Assembly: GCA_900753295.1 (NCBI GenBank)
Contig: CAADYQ010000076.1
Location: 1-13,430 of the forward strand
From: Clostridia bacterium
GTDB taxonomy: Bacteria > Bacillota > Clostridia > Oscillospirales > CAG-272
DNA length: 13,430 nt
Direction of reading: 5' to 3'
This document shows, in pieces, positions 1-6,607 of this stretch (its first letter is position 1; each line of letters begins with the position of its first letter). A model generated the notes under the pieces. That model saw only the letters and a list, made by a program, of their open reading frames with translations, was not told the origin of the DNA and ran no database searches. Made by a program: the position numbers and the translations under genes.

Positions 1-2242
1 GGTATCCGCACCCTTCGGTATGGCAGACGATCCCGCCGCTCCTGCCCTTCTTGCGGAAGAGCATTCCGCCGCACTCCGGGCATTTTTCGGGCAGGGGGAC
101 ATCCCATGTTGAAAAATCGCACTTGGGATAGTTCTCGCAGCTGTAAAACACCGTTTTGTTTCTGCCGTATTTTATAAGAACTCTGCCGCCGCACTTGGGA
201 CATTTGACGCCCTCAAGCTCGTGTTCTATCTTTTTATTGAACTTGCACGTGGGATAATTCGCACACGCGTAGAAGCTGCCGTATCTGCCGCGGCGAAGGA
301 CCATCGGTCCGCCGCAAAGCTCGCACTTCATGCCGGGGACAGGCTCCGGCTTTGCCGCCTGCTCGGTCTTGAGAGTGCCGTCGGGATTGAGCGGCTTGGT
401 GTTTTTGCAGTTCGGATAATTCGGGCATGCCGCAAACTTGCCGAACTTACCGTTGCGCACCACCATCGTAGCGCCGCACTTTTCGCATTTTATGTCGGTA
501 AGCTCAGGCTCAACGACCAGCTTTTCATTCTTCAGCTTTGTTTCAGCCGCCTCAAGCTCGCGCGAGAATCCGTCCCAGAAGGATGAGAGGACCTCCTGCA
601 TCGTCGTATCGCCGCGCTCAACTGCGTCAAGCTCGTTTTCGATATTCGCCGTGAATTTGTAATCCACTATATCCGCAAAGCTTTCCTTCATAAGCGCCGT
701 TGTTATCTCACCGAGCTGTGTCGGTACGAGCGCCTTTCCCTCGCGGTTCACGTATCCGCGCGATATTATCGTTGAAATAATGGTGGCAAACGTACTCGGT
801 CTGCCTATTCCCTTTTCCTCAAGGAATTTTACAAGCGTTGCGTCGTTGTATCTCGGCGGAGCCTCGGTAAAGTGCTTCTGTGCCGTCACCTCGCCGGTCT
901 TCAGCGTCTGTCCTTCCTTCAGCGCGGGGATACGCGGGTCCTTATCATCGTCATCTCCCTTTTTGCTGTCGTCAGTGGATTCCTCATATACAGCCATATA
1001 GCCGGGGAAGGCGACAGTGTAGCCGCCGGTGCGGAATATCCAGCCGTTGTTTTCAAGATCGACCGAAAGCGTGTCGAGCTTTGCGGATTCCATCTGGCTC
1101 GATACGAATCTTTCCCATATCAGCTTGTAGAGCTTATACTGGTCGGGCGTCAGATGTCCGCGCACATCGGACGGCAGAAGCTCGACCTTTGCGGGACGAA
1201 TAGCCTCGTGCGCATCCTGCGCCGATTTGTTGGTCTTGTAGTTGCGCGGAGACGCGGGGCAGTATTCGCTGCCGTACTTATCGACGATAAGCGCTCTTGC
1301 CGCGGTCTGCGCTTCCTCCGCAACGCGCTGCGAGTCGGTCCTCATGTAGGTGATAAGGCCCTGAGTACCGCCCAACTCCGCGCCGAGGTTTATTCCCTCG
1401 TAAAGCTCCTGCGCCGTTTTCATCGTGCGCGACGCCTGGAAGCCGAGCTTGCGCGACGCTTCCTGCTGGAGCGTGGATGTGATAAAGGGCGGCGCGGGAG
1501 TTTTGATCTTCGTTCCGCGCTTTACGCTTTTTACGGTAAAGGGCGCACCCTCCACCGCATCGGTCACGCGCCTTGCGTCCTCCTCGCAGTGAAGCTCGAC
1601 CTTGCCCTCGGCATTTCCCCAGAATCTCACCGGGAAGCTGACCTTACCGTCGGATACGGTAGCGCCGACAGTCCAGTATTCGACCGGCACAAAGGCGCGT
1701 ATCTCCTCCTCGCGCTCAACGATTATTCTCGTTGCAACAGACTGAACGCGTCCCGCCGACAGCCCGTGCTGCACCTTTTTCCAGAGCAGCGGACTGAGCT
1801 TATAGCCCACTATGCGGTCAAGCAGACGGCGCGACTGCTGCGCGTTCACTATATTCATGTCGATGGAACGCGGATTTTTTATTCCTTCCTTGACGGCGTT
1901 CTTGGTGATGGAGTTGAATGTCACACGCAGTGTGTTCTCGACCGGTATACCGAGCGCCGTGGCAAGATGCCATGATATCGCTTCGCCTTCGCGATCGGGG
2001 TCGGTCGCAAAATAGACCTTGTTCGCGGCTTTGGCGTCCTTTTTTATCTCGTTTATTATGTCTGCTCTGCCGCGGATATTGATGTAGTGCGGCTCAAAAT
2101 TGTTCTCGATATCGATGCCGAAGGTGCTTTTGGGCAGGTCGCGTATATGACCGTTGGATGCCACCACCTTATAGCCCGAGCCGAGGTAGCTCTTTATCGC
2201 CGTCGCCTTGAACGGCGACTCTATTATAACAAGATTTGCCAT
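1..2242 (-). CDS. topA: DNA topoisomerase I (type IA), 3' end cut by window edge
   Basis: Type IA topoisomerase: cuts one DNA strand through a tyrosyl-phosphate link and relaxes negative supercoils. The ATG at 2242 opens a frame that stays open to base 1 (747 codons visible, no stop). The Toprim domain starts with IIESP (Glu8) and carries TDPDREGEA near residues 80-88. The catalytic tyrosine lies in GLITYMRTDS (Tyr299). The C-terminal tail from about residue 586 has four Cys-rich zinc-ribbon units of the CxxCG...YPxC kind (starting CEKCG, CELCG, CPKCG, CPECG); the last is cut or nearly cut by the edge. Three or more ribbons are usual for Firmicute TopA. It is last of the visible TrmH-like, dprA, topA run, 97 nt after dprA; dprA next to topA is a classic Firmicute pair. 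The ribosome site is weak (AAAGG about 12 nt upstream). Identity is certain; only the exact C-terminus is unseen. Confidence 0.97.
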   Translation of the reverse strand, partial: MANLVIIESPFKATAIKSYLGSGYKVVASNGHIRDLPKSTFGIDIENNFEPHYINIRGRADIINEIKKDAKAANKVYFATDPDREGEAISWHLATALGIPVENTLRVTFNSITKNAVKEGIKNPRSIDMNIVNAQQSRRLLDRIVGYKLSPLLWKKVQHGLSAGRVQSVATRIIVEREEEIRAFVPVEYWTVGATVSDGKVSFPVRFWGNAEGKVELHCEEDARRVTDAVEGAPFTVKSVKRGTKIKTPAPPFITSTLQQEASRKLGFQASRTMKTAQELYEGINLGAELGGTQGLITYMRTDSQRVAEEAQTAARALIVDKYGSEYCPASPRNYKTNKSAQDAHEAIRPAKVELLPSDVRGHLTPDQYKLYKLIWERFVSSQMESAKLDTLSVDLENNGWIFRTGGYTVAFPGYMAVYEESTDDSKKGDDDDKDPRIPALKEGQTLKTGEVTAQKHFTEAPPRYNDATLVKFLEEKGIGRPSTFATIISTIISRGYVNREGKALVPTQLGEITTALMKESFADIVDYKFTANIENELDAVERGDTTMQEVLSSFWDGFSRELEAAETKLKNEKLVVEPELTDIKCEKCGATMVVRNGKFGKFAACPNYPNCKNTKPLNPDGTLKTEQAAKPEPVPGMKCELCGGPMVLRRGRYGSFYACANYPTCKFNKKIEHELEGVKCPKCGGRVLIKYGRNKTVFYSCENYPKCDFSTWDVPLPEKCPECGGMLFRKKGRSGGIVCHTEGCGY

Positions 2243-2301
2243 CAGGATATATAACCTTTCTTGTTTTGATCAAACGTTTTACCGTTTTCAGTTTATCATC
2301 C

Positions 2302-2319
2302 CGGCGTCTTGCGACGCCG
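2302..2319 (-). other. GNRA-capped hairpin between dprA and topA
   Basis: CGGCGTC and GACGCCG form a perfect 7-bp stem. Read on the minus strand, the loop is GCAA, a GNRA tetraloop. No U-run follows on the minus strand, so it does not look like a terminator for dprA. It may be an mRNA stabiliser or processing site in the 97-nt gap. The T-rich tract lies on the other side, where it would follow the hairpin only on the plus strand. Confidence 0.5.
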
Positions 2320-2339
2320 CTTATTTTCTGTTTTATATC

Positions 2340-3629
2340 TTATTTTCTGAGATAAAGACCGCCGGGGACCGACGTCACGAGTCCGCGTATCTCAAGCTGT
2401 GTCAGCGCCGACATCAGCTCGCCCATGGTAAAGCCCGACCGCATGAGCCTGTCGATCGATACCTTCTCGCCGGGCGTCATCACCTCATACACCTCGCGCA
2501 GCTTTTCGTCAAGCCCCGCCGAGGCATCCTTTGCAGCCGCAGGCGCCGCGCTTTTATCATTGCCGTCATCTCCTCGTCTGTCACGCGGGTATGTTATGCG
2601 CAGCGTCGGCTGCTTTTCCTCTTTTTTATGCTGCTGCGGAGCCTCCTGCTTTTCACGCTTCGGCTCGCATGTAGATACGCCGTACCGCTCGTAAAGTCCG
2701 CCGGAATAGTCGGATATCCGCTCGGCTCCCGAAAACGCGGTAAGATCCATCGCGTCGCGCCACGGGAACTCGTAAACCTTTATGATATCACGCGCGGAAA
2801 GGACCATATTGGCGCCGTCGCGTATGAGCGTATTCGTTCCGCCCGAATTTGCCGCGCCTATATTTCCGGGGACGGCAAATATATCTCTGCCCTGCACCAG
2901 CGCGGTACGCGCCGTTATCAGCGCGCCGGACTGCGCATCGGCTTCAACAACGAGCGTGCCAAGTCCCAGTCCGCTTATTATACGGTTGCGAAGCGGAAAA
3001 TTCCTGCCGTCCGGGCGTGTGCCGGGAGGAAATTCGCTTATGACCGCGCCGTTCGCCGCAATGGCGTCGCGCAGTCTTTTATGCTGTGACGGATAGACCA
3101 TATCGATACCGCAGCCGAGGACGGCTACCGTCCTGCCGCCGGCATCAAGCGCGGCGCATGCCGCAACGCTGTCGATACCGAGCGCCATGCCGCTTATTAT
3201 GACCGCACCCGCCGCGCTCAGCTCATATGATATTTTATACGCCGTGCGCATTCCGTATTCGCTCATCGAACGCGTTCCGACCACCGATATGCTGACAAGC
3301 GAATCGATATCGGGGACTCTGCCCCGGATATACAGAAGATACGGCGCATCGGCGATATCGGCAAGTCGTGCCGGATACCCCGGACATCCCTCGGTAGCAA
3401 GCGCTACATTCGTGCGCGTGCAGTAATCCATTACGGCGCCCGCTCTTTCAAGGCTTTTGTCACTCAATGCGGCGCAAAGGCGCTCGGAAAGCCCCGCCGC
3501 TTCATACGCCGCGGGATCCGCGCGGTAAACATCGTAAGCGTCGCCGAATATCCCGAACAGCTCGCGGTGAGCGGAATTGCCGGGATGCATATGCAGTGAT
3601 AGCCAGACGTCGTAAAGCCCGCAGGACAT
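2340..3629 (-). CDS. dprA: DNA-processing protein DprA (Smf)
   Basis: DprA binds incoming single-stranded DNA during natural transformation and loads RecA. The 429-residue product has an N-terminal helical part (about 1-75). A Rossmann-like core (about 77-285) carries the family signatures VVGTR (116-120), SGMALGID (146-153), FPLRNRIISGL (211-221), SGALITA (234-240), PGN (254-256) and GTN (264-266). A charged, Ala/Lys/Glu-rich linker (about 290-365) leads to a C-terminal winged helix of the DprA type (about 365-429, ending GGLYLRK). The start ATG at 3629 has a GGAGGT ribosome site 7 nt upstream. It lies 31 nt after the methyltransferase gene and 97 nt before topA, so the three are probably co-transcribed. 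dprA is widespread in Clostridia, including species never shown to be competent, so its presence does not prove transformation. Confidence 0.96.
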   Translation of the reverse strand: MSCGLYDVWLSLHMHPGNSAHRELFGIFGDAYDVYRADPAAYEAAGLSERLCAALSDKSLERAGAVMDYCTRTNVALATEGCPGYPARLADIADAPYLLYIRGRVPDIDSLVSISVVGTRSMSEYGMRTAYKISYELSAAGAVIISGMALGIDSVAACAALDAGGRTVAVLGCGIDMVYPSQHKRLRDAIAANGAVISEFPPGTRPDGRNFPLRNRIISGLGLGTLVVEADAQSGALITARTALVQGRDIFAVPGNIGAANSGGTNTLIRDGANMVLSARDIIKVYEFPWRDAMDLTAFSGAERISDYSGGLYERYGVSTCEPKREKQEAPQQHKKEEKQPTLRITYPRDRRGDDGNDKSAAPAAAKDASAGLDEKLREVYEVMTPGEKVSIDRLMRSGFTMGELMSALTQLEIRGLVTSVPGGLYLRK

Positions 3630-3660
3630 GACAGTTACCTCCGTTGATACCGGATGCCGC

Positions 3661-4503
3661 TCAGCGGCAGAGCCACATGAATATCGCCGCAGCCACCGAT
3701 GCGTTGAGTGATTCTATGCCCGGTCCGCGCTCCATCGGCAGTATCGCCGCCATATCGCACGCGGAAATGACATCGGACGAAAGCCCGTGTCCCTCGTTGC
3801 CTATGACCACACAGTCGTGCGCGCCGAGCGAGAGCGTATCCGCCTCCGCTGCGCCATCGGAAAGAGCCGCAGCCACGGTGCGGTAGCCCACACCGCCGAG
3901 TGCACGCAACGCCGCCGGCAGATCGTCGGTCAGAACGATGCGGCGCGTGAACAGCGCCCCCATTGCCGCACGCAGGGTGCGCGGGTTGTAAATATCGGCA
4001 CAGTCAGACGAAAGCAGCAGCGTTCCGATCCCCAGAGCCGCCGCGGTACGTATCACCGTACCGAGATTTCCCGGATCGCGCAGTGACTCAAATGCCATTA
4101 TCCTGCCGCCCGGAGCCCCCGATGCCCAGCCGATGACTTCCGTCATATTATTTATTGTAGCGATTTTGCGGAGTTTGTCAATATATTTTGCTACGGTAAT
4201 TATGCCTTCAGGCGATTTTTCATCGCATATTTTGTCAAATGCCGCTTCCGAAAGCACAAAAACACACTCCGACAGTTCTATATTATTCTCTTTCGCGCAT
4301 TCATTTACAAATAAGGTCAGCTCGTCCTTCTTGTTTTCGCGCAAAAAAACATATCGGATGTCAACACCGCAGGCACATGCCTCGGCAAACAGTTTTTTTC
4401 CGTCAAAGCGGAAAAGCCTCTCGCGCTCGCGGTTCTTTTTGTCAGACAGCGACGCCGCAAGCATAACGGTCGGGTTGTGACGTGATGAAATATACGATGG
4501 CAT
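3661..4503 (-). CDS. TrmH/SpoU-family RNA 2'-O-ribose methyltransferase
   Basis: SPOUT-class methyltransferase that transfers methyl from S-adenosylmethionine to a ribose 2'-OH of rRNA or tRNA. The 280-residue product has an L30e-like substrate-binding N-domain (about 1-105; opening ISSRHNP, then RERERLFRFDGKKLFAEA). The knotted SPOUT domain shows motif 1 ESLRDPGNLGTVIRTA (Asn146, Arg152), motif 2 IGNEGHGL (234-241) and motif 3 ESLNASVAAAIF (264-275). The frame extends 24 codons further up, to 4575, but that part would run through the rplT terminator. The ATG at 4503 has GTGAGGT 7 nt upstream and matches the usual family start. A trmH/spoU gene after infC-rpmI-rplT is a common clostridial arrangement. 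The exact RNA target cannot be told, so no symbol is given. No convincing own promoter was found. Confidence 0.92.
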   Translation of the reverse strand: MPSYISSRHNPTVMLAASLSDKKNRERERLFRFDGKKLFAEACACGVDIRYVFLRENKKDELTLFVNECAKENNIELSECVFVLSEAAFDKICDEKSPEGIITVAKYIDKLRKIATINNMTEVIGWASGAPGGRIMAFESLRDPGNLGTVIRTAAALGIGTLLLSSDCADIYNPRTLRAAMGALFTRRIVLTDDLPAALRALGGVGYRTVAAALSDGAAEADTLSLGAHDCVVIGNEGHGLSSDVISACDMAAILPMERGPGIESLNASVAAAIFMWLCR

Positions 4504-4530
4504 CTGCCGTACCTCACTTGTTTTATTGTG

Positions 4531-4545
4531 TTGACATAATGTCAA
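4531..4545. promoter_or_regulatory. Perfect TTGACA/TGTCAA palindrome, possible operator
   Basis: A 15-bp inverted repeat with 6-bp arms TTGACA and TGTCAA around a 3-bp centre. It lies 28 nt upstream of the methyltransferase ATG and overlaps the end of the rplT terminator U-run. Each strand carries a consensus -35 hexamer here. On the minus strand the hexamers 14-18 nt downstream (TAAAAC, AACAAG) are poor -10 boxes. It could be a repressor site or a degenerate promoter; neither is shown. Confidence 0.3.
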
Positions 4546-4587
4546 AAAAGCCGCGGGGCTGTTGCGTAAATGCATACAGTCCCCGCG
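4544..4587 (-). terminator. Intrinsic terminator of infC-rpmI-rplT operon
   Basis: On the minus strand a 7-bp stem CGCGGGG/CCCCGCG continues inward, past one bulged A, with CTGT/ACAG, then another bulged A and TGC/GCA. The tail GGCTTTTTTG follows directly. It begins 16 nt after the rplT stop. The GC-rich stem plus six-U run make it a strong Rho-independent terminator, with some readthrough into the methyltransferase gene possible. Confidence 0.9.
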
Positions 4588-4602
4588 TTTTTCGGTGTTC
4601 TC

Positions 4603-4956
4603 TTAAAGAGCCGCCTTTGCCTTATCGGCAAGCTCTGCAAATGCAGCCTTGTCGGCAACAGCGATCTCTGCCAGCATCTTGCGGTTGAGGTCGATACCGG
4701 CGAGCTTGAGTCCGTGCATGAAGCTGGAATAGTTCATGCCGTTGACCTTTGCCTGCGCGGAAATACGAGCGATCCACAGACGGCGGAAGTCTCTCTTTCT
4801 CTGCTTGCGTCCGATGAAGGCGTAGTTGCCGCTCTTCATGACCGCCTGCTTTGCCATCTTGAAATGCTTGCTCTTTGAACCCCAGTAGCCACGAGCGGCC
4901 TTAAGGACTTTATTTCTTCTCTTGCGCGTCATCATTGCGCCTTTTACTCTTGCCAT
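4603..4956 (-). CDS. rplT: 50S ribosomal protein L20
   Basis: L20 binds 23S rRNA early in 50S assembly and, in Bacillus, represses its own operon through the infC leader. The 117-residue product has the family N-terminus MARVKGAMMTRKRRNKVLKA, the YWGSKSKHFKMAKQAVMKS segment, and YAFIGRKQRKRDFRRLWIARI before the globular C-domain (NGMNYSSFMHGLKLAGIDLNRK). The length is normal (about 115-120). The start ATG at 4956 has only a modest ribosome site (GAAAGG about 12 nt upstream), so translation may partly depend on the structured gap after rpmI. It is third in the infC-rpmI-rplT operon and is followed by a strong terminator. Confidence 0.99.
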   Translation of the reverse strand: MARVKGAMMTRKRRNKVLKAARGYWGSKSKHFKMAKQAVMKSGNYAFIGRKQRKRDFRRLWIARISAQAKVNGMNYSSFMHGLKLAGIDLNRKMLAEIAVADKAAFAELADKAKAAL

Positions 4957-4991
4957 TTTATCTTAATACCTTTCTCTTTGCTGTTTTTTGC

Positions 4992-5029
4992 GGAGGGGAC
5001 ATGCCGCCGCGCGGCGCCTTCAGCCCTCC
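4992..5029 (-). other. GC-rich hairpin in the rpmI-rplT gap
   Basis: On the minus strand GGAGGG and CCCTCC form the outer 6-bp stem around an inner, nearly pure G+C segment (GCCGCGCGGC palindrome). It fills most of the 103-nt gap between rpmI and rplT, 35 nt before the rplT ATG. No U-run follows, so it is not a simple terminator. It could tune rplT translation or mRNA processing; this is inference. Confidence 0.45.
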
Positions 5030-5059
5030 ATCGGCTTTAACGAACGGAATCGGTGTTGC

Positions 5060-5254
5060 TTATTTGTTGATCATCGCGCGGATGTTCTTGGCCATCTTGC
5101 CCTGAACATAGTCAGCAGTGCGAAGATGCATCTTGCGCTTCTGGTCCTTTATGCCGAGCTTATGACGGTGATGAGAGTGATTCATCTTCACTTTGCCGGT
5201 TCCCGTTACAGAGAAACGCTTGGCGGAAGCTCTGTGTGTCTTGATTTTTCCCAT
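5060..5254 (-). CDS. rpmI: 50S ribosomal protein L35
   Basis: Small basic 50S protein of 64 residues. It opens MGKIKTHRASAKRFSVTGTGKVK, the L35 signature (K-x-K-T-H-R...AKRF...TG.GK.K). The second half (MNHSHHRHKLGIKDQKRKMH, then LRTADYV) is the His/Lys-rich form with a conserved LR-x-A segment. The start ATG has GGAG 9 nt upstream, a good ribosome site. It sits between infC (96-nt gap) and rplT (103-nt gap) in the standard order. No separate promoter is convincing: the TATAAT at 5293-5298 (minus strand) has no -35 partner. Confidence 0.98.
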   Translation of the reverse strand: MGKIKTHRASAKRFSVTGTGKVKMNHSHHRHKLGIKDQKRKMHLRTADYVQGKMAKNIRAMINK

Positions 5255-5350
5255 AATTTTGTTCTCCTTTGTATAGATGACCTATCGTGATTATTATATC
5301 ATTAAGGCATTTAAGCCGTTGATGAACGAGCGCCGTTTCCCGGCAATGAA

Positions 5351-5872
5351 TTACTTGGCGTTTTTGAGCGGAGCGATTATCATTGTCATGAATCTGCCGT
5401 CAAGCAATGGCTGCTTATCGACCGATCCCGACTCGGCGCACGCATCGGCAAACTGCTTGAGCAGATCGCGCCCGATCTCCTGGTGACTCATCTCACGACC
5501 GCGGAAACGCAGTACGACCTTGACCTTGTTGCCGTCGCCGAGAAAACGCAGAGCATGCTTGACCTTGGTGTTGAAGTCGTTCTGCTCTATGCGGCAAGAA
5601 AGCTGAACTTCCTTGAGTTCGATCGTTGTCTGCTTCTTTTTGGCTTCTTTTTCCTTCTTTTCGCGTTCAAAGCGGAACTTGCCGTAGTCCATTACACGGC
5701 ATACCGGAGGCTGTGACTGTGCCGACATAAGCACAAGATCAAGTCCGCGGTCATACGCTGTGCGAAGCGCGGCGTCCGAGCTCATGATACCGAGCTGCTT
5801 ACCCTCCTGGTCGAGAAGTCTTACTTCCTTGAATCGTATCGCCTCATTGACGAGATTTTCTTTTGTTGCTAT
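5351..5872 (-). CDS. infC: Translation initiation factor IF-3, AUA start codon
   Basis: IF-3 binds the 30S subunit, keeps 50S off, and checks the start codon/initiator tRNA pairing. From 5872 the product is 173 residues, the normal family length. The N-domain holds LVNEAIRFKEVRLLDQEGKQ and LGIM; the linker holds PPVCRVMDYGKFRFEREKKEKEAKKKQ; the C-domain holds KVKVVLRFRGREMSHQEIG. The first in-frame ATG (5785) would delete about 29 residues of conserved N-domain. Upstream, the frame is closed by a TGA at 5879-5881, and no ATG, GTG or TTG lies between. GGAGGTGA is placed to use the ATA at 5870-5872 (9 nt after GGAGG). infC genes are known for rare starts (AUU in E. coli) that let IF-3 repress its own translation; an AUA start fits that logic. 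First gene of infC-rpmI-rplT. Confidence 0.95.
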   Translation of the reverse strand: MATKENLVNEAIRFKEVRLLDQEGKQLGIMSSDAALRTAYDRGLDLVLMSAQSQPPVCRVMDYGKFRFEREKKEKEAKKKQTTIELKEVQLSCRIEQNDFNTKVKHALRFLGDGNKVKVVLRFRGREMSHQEIGRDLLKQFADACAESGSVDKQPLLDGRFMTMIIAPLKNAK

Positions 5873-5880
5873 TGTAGCTC

Positions 5881-6013
5881 ACCTCCGAATAAATTGACCT
5901 TGAAAAACAAAACGCGCGAAGCAAAACTCCGCGCTCATATCCCGTGGACCGGGAAGAATATTGACCAAGCTCGCTGTGCGGCAGGGTGAGAACGGAGAGT
6001 TCTTCTTTGTTTG
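5881..6013 (-). ncRNA. Probable L20-type leader of infC operon
   Basis: About 133 nt separate the predicted transcription start (near 6013) from the infC ribosome site. The leader can form a small stem AGAAC/GTTCT, a CCCG/CGGG hairpin, and the terminator at 5902-5934. A CUCACC segment near 5986-5991 is complementary to GGUGAG of the infC ribosome site and could mask it. Position and layout match the Firmicute L20 leader family (Rfam L20_leader), in which excess L20 promotes termination. I recognise it by context and structure, not by a consensus match. Confidence 0.6.
5902..5934 (-). terminator. Leader attenuator terminator upstream of infC
   Basis: On the minus strand GCGCGGAG and CTTCGCGC form an 8-bp stem (one G-U pair) with loop TTTTG, followed by GTTTTGTTTTTC. 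It lies between the infC promoter and the infC ribosome site, which is the layout of a transcription-attenuation leader. In Bacillus the infC operon is controlled this way by L20. Confidence 0.75.
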
Positions 6014-6020
6014 CGAAAAT

Positions 6021-6049
6021 ATTATATCACCCAATGCGGCGTTTGTCAA
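6021..6049 (-). promoter_or_regulatory. Consensus promoter of infC operon
   Basis: On the minus strand a perfect -35 TTGACA (6044-6049) and a perfect -10 TATAAT (6021-6026) are separated by exactly 17 nt. This is a full housekeeping sigma promoter, with a predicted start near 6013. It drives infC-rpmI-rplT through the attenuator leader. Confidence 0.92.
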
Positions 6050-6093
6050 GTGTTTTTTTGATTTTTTCCCGTTGACAGTAAAAAAATTTGACG

Positions 6094-6131
6094 AAAAATC
6101 ACACCGGTGCGCTCATGGCTTCCAACCGGCG
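6094..6131 (-). terminator. Weak terminator-like hairpin before the infC promoter
   Basis: On the minus strand CGCCGGT pairs with ACCGGTG (7 bp, one G-U), with a 16-nt loop, followed by TGATTTTTCG. It could end transcripts that cross the tandem repeats before they reach the infC promoter. The loop is long and the U-run short, so this is tentative. Confidence 0.35.
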
Positions 6132-6191
6132 ATCCCATACCCGCCAAAAGAACGACCGTCACTAATTTTCGTGCCCCGTGTGACTTCACCA

Positions 6192-6475
6192 CGTGCGTCG
6201 ATATGACCCTGTACTCACCCCACCATCGGGTGTGGACCCCCGGACCACGCACCAACGCCATTGCACCGCTTCTTCATGATGTTCAGATGTATCTCCACGG
6301 CGTGCGTCGATATGACCCTGTACTCACCCCACCATCGGGGTGTGAGGCTCGGACCCTGCACAAACACCGTTTCACCGCTCTTTCATGTTCAGATGTGTCT
6401 CCACGGCGTGCGTCGATATGACCCTGTACTCACCCCACCATCGGGGTATAAAGCTAAGATCACGCACCACCGCCA
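6192..6475. repeat. Tandem ~107-bp repeat, two full copies and one partial
   Basis: Copies start at 6192, 6301 and 6407, giving units of 109 and 106 bp and a third that diverges after about 69 bp. The first 39 bases of each copy (6192-6230, 6301-6339, 6407-6445) are identical in all three, starting CGTGCGTCGATATGACCCTG. The remainder is similar between copies 1 and 2, with short indels (for example CACGCACCAACGCCA against CACCGCT-containing stretches), and ends TCTCCACGG. Copy 3 keeps only CACGCACCACCGCCA before divergence. Each 39-mer end plus the next bases makes a small hairpin (CACCCC/GGGGTG in copy 2, CACCC/GGGTG in copy 1). Unit length is not a multiple of three and stops interrupt the frames, so it is not a repeat protein. 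I do not recognise the family. Confidence 0.88.
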
Positions 6476-6484
6476 CCCGAGTAT

Positions 6485-6515
6485 AAAAAAAGACACAGAC
6501 GGCGACCGATATGTG
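6485..6515 (-). terminator. Terminator-like hairpin upstream of the tandem repeats
   Basis: Minus strand: CACA (6512-6515) pairs with TGTG (6494-6497), with an inner CGG-TCG-CCG stem, followed by TC and seven T (6485-6491). The stem is interrupted by a small internal loop, so efficiency is uncertain, but the U-run is long. Confidence 0.45.
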
Positions 6516-6601
6516 CGAGTTGGTATCATGAGCTTGATATTCCGCATAAACCGGTGACCGCTGTGCATTCGGGGCAATCGCGCGACGACCCGCACAACTG
6601 T
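6485..6601 (-). ncRNA. Candidate small RNA of about 115 nt
   Basis: A strong promoter (6608-6636) predicts a start near 6601 on the minus strand, and a hairpin with a seven-U run ends near 6485. No ORF with a ribosome site lies between. The 5' part can fold: GCAC/GTGC around AGTT, or alternatively GTTGTGC with GCACAGC (7 bp, one G-U) enclosing GGG/CCC. The 3' hairpin is CACA/TGTG with an inner CGG/CCG, then TCTTTTTTT. This is a candidate from promoter, terminator and fold only; it matches no RNA family I can name. Confidence 0.4.
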
Positions 6602-6607
6602 GCAGAC

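Noticed and set aside
872..1975. Long plus-strand open frame of 367 codons
   Set aside because: It lies wholly opposite topA, has no ribosome site, an Arg/Leu/His-rich composition and no family resemblance. It is a shadow of a GC-rich gene.
2208..3089. Plus-strand open frame opposite dprA
   Set aside because: It overlaps the conserved DprA core on the other strand and shows no signature of its own.
4504..4575. Longer N-terminus for the TrmH-family methyltransferase from 4575
   Set aside because: It would include the rplT terminator. The ATG at 4503 has a ribosome site and gives the normal family N-terminus.
5293..5298. TATAAT upstream of rpmI as a promoter
   Set aside because: No -35-like hexamer at 16-18 nt upstream; the AT-rich gap makes a chance match likely.
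6046..6261. Short minus-strand frame over repeat copy 1, with related peptides in other copies
   Set aside because: Two copies translate to similar peptides (EYRVISTHAVE), but the units are 109 and 106 bp, so frames do not join. Stops interrupt them, and no ribosome site is present. It also overlaps the infC promoter.
6192..6475. CRISPR array
   Set aside because: Only three cores of 39 bases with 'spacers' of about 68-70 bases that are themselves similar to each other, and no cas genes. It is a tandem repeat.
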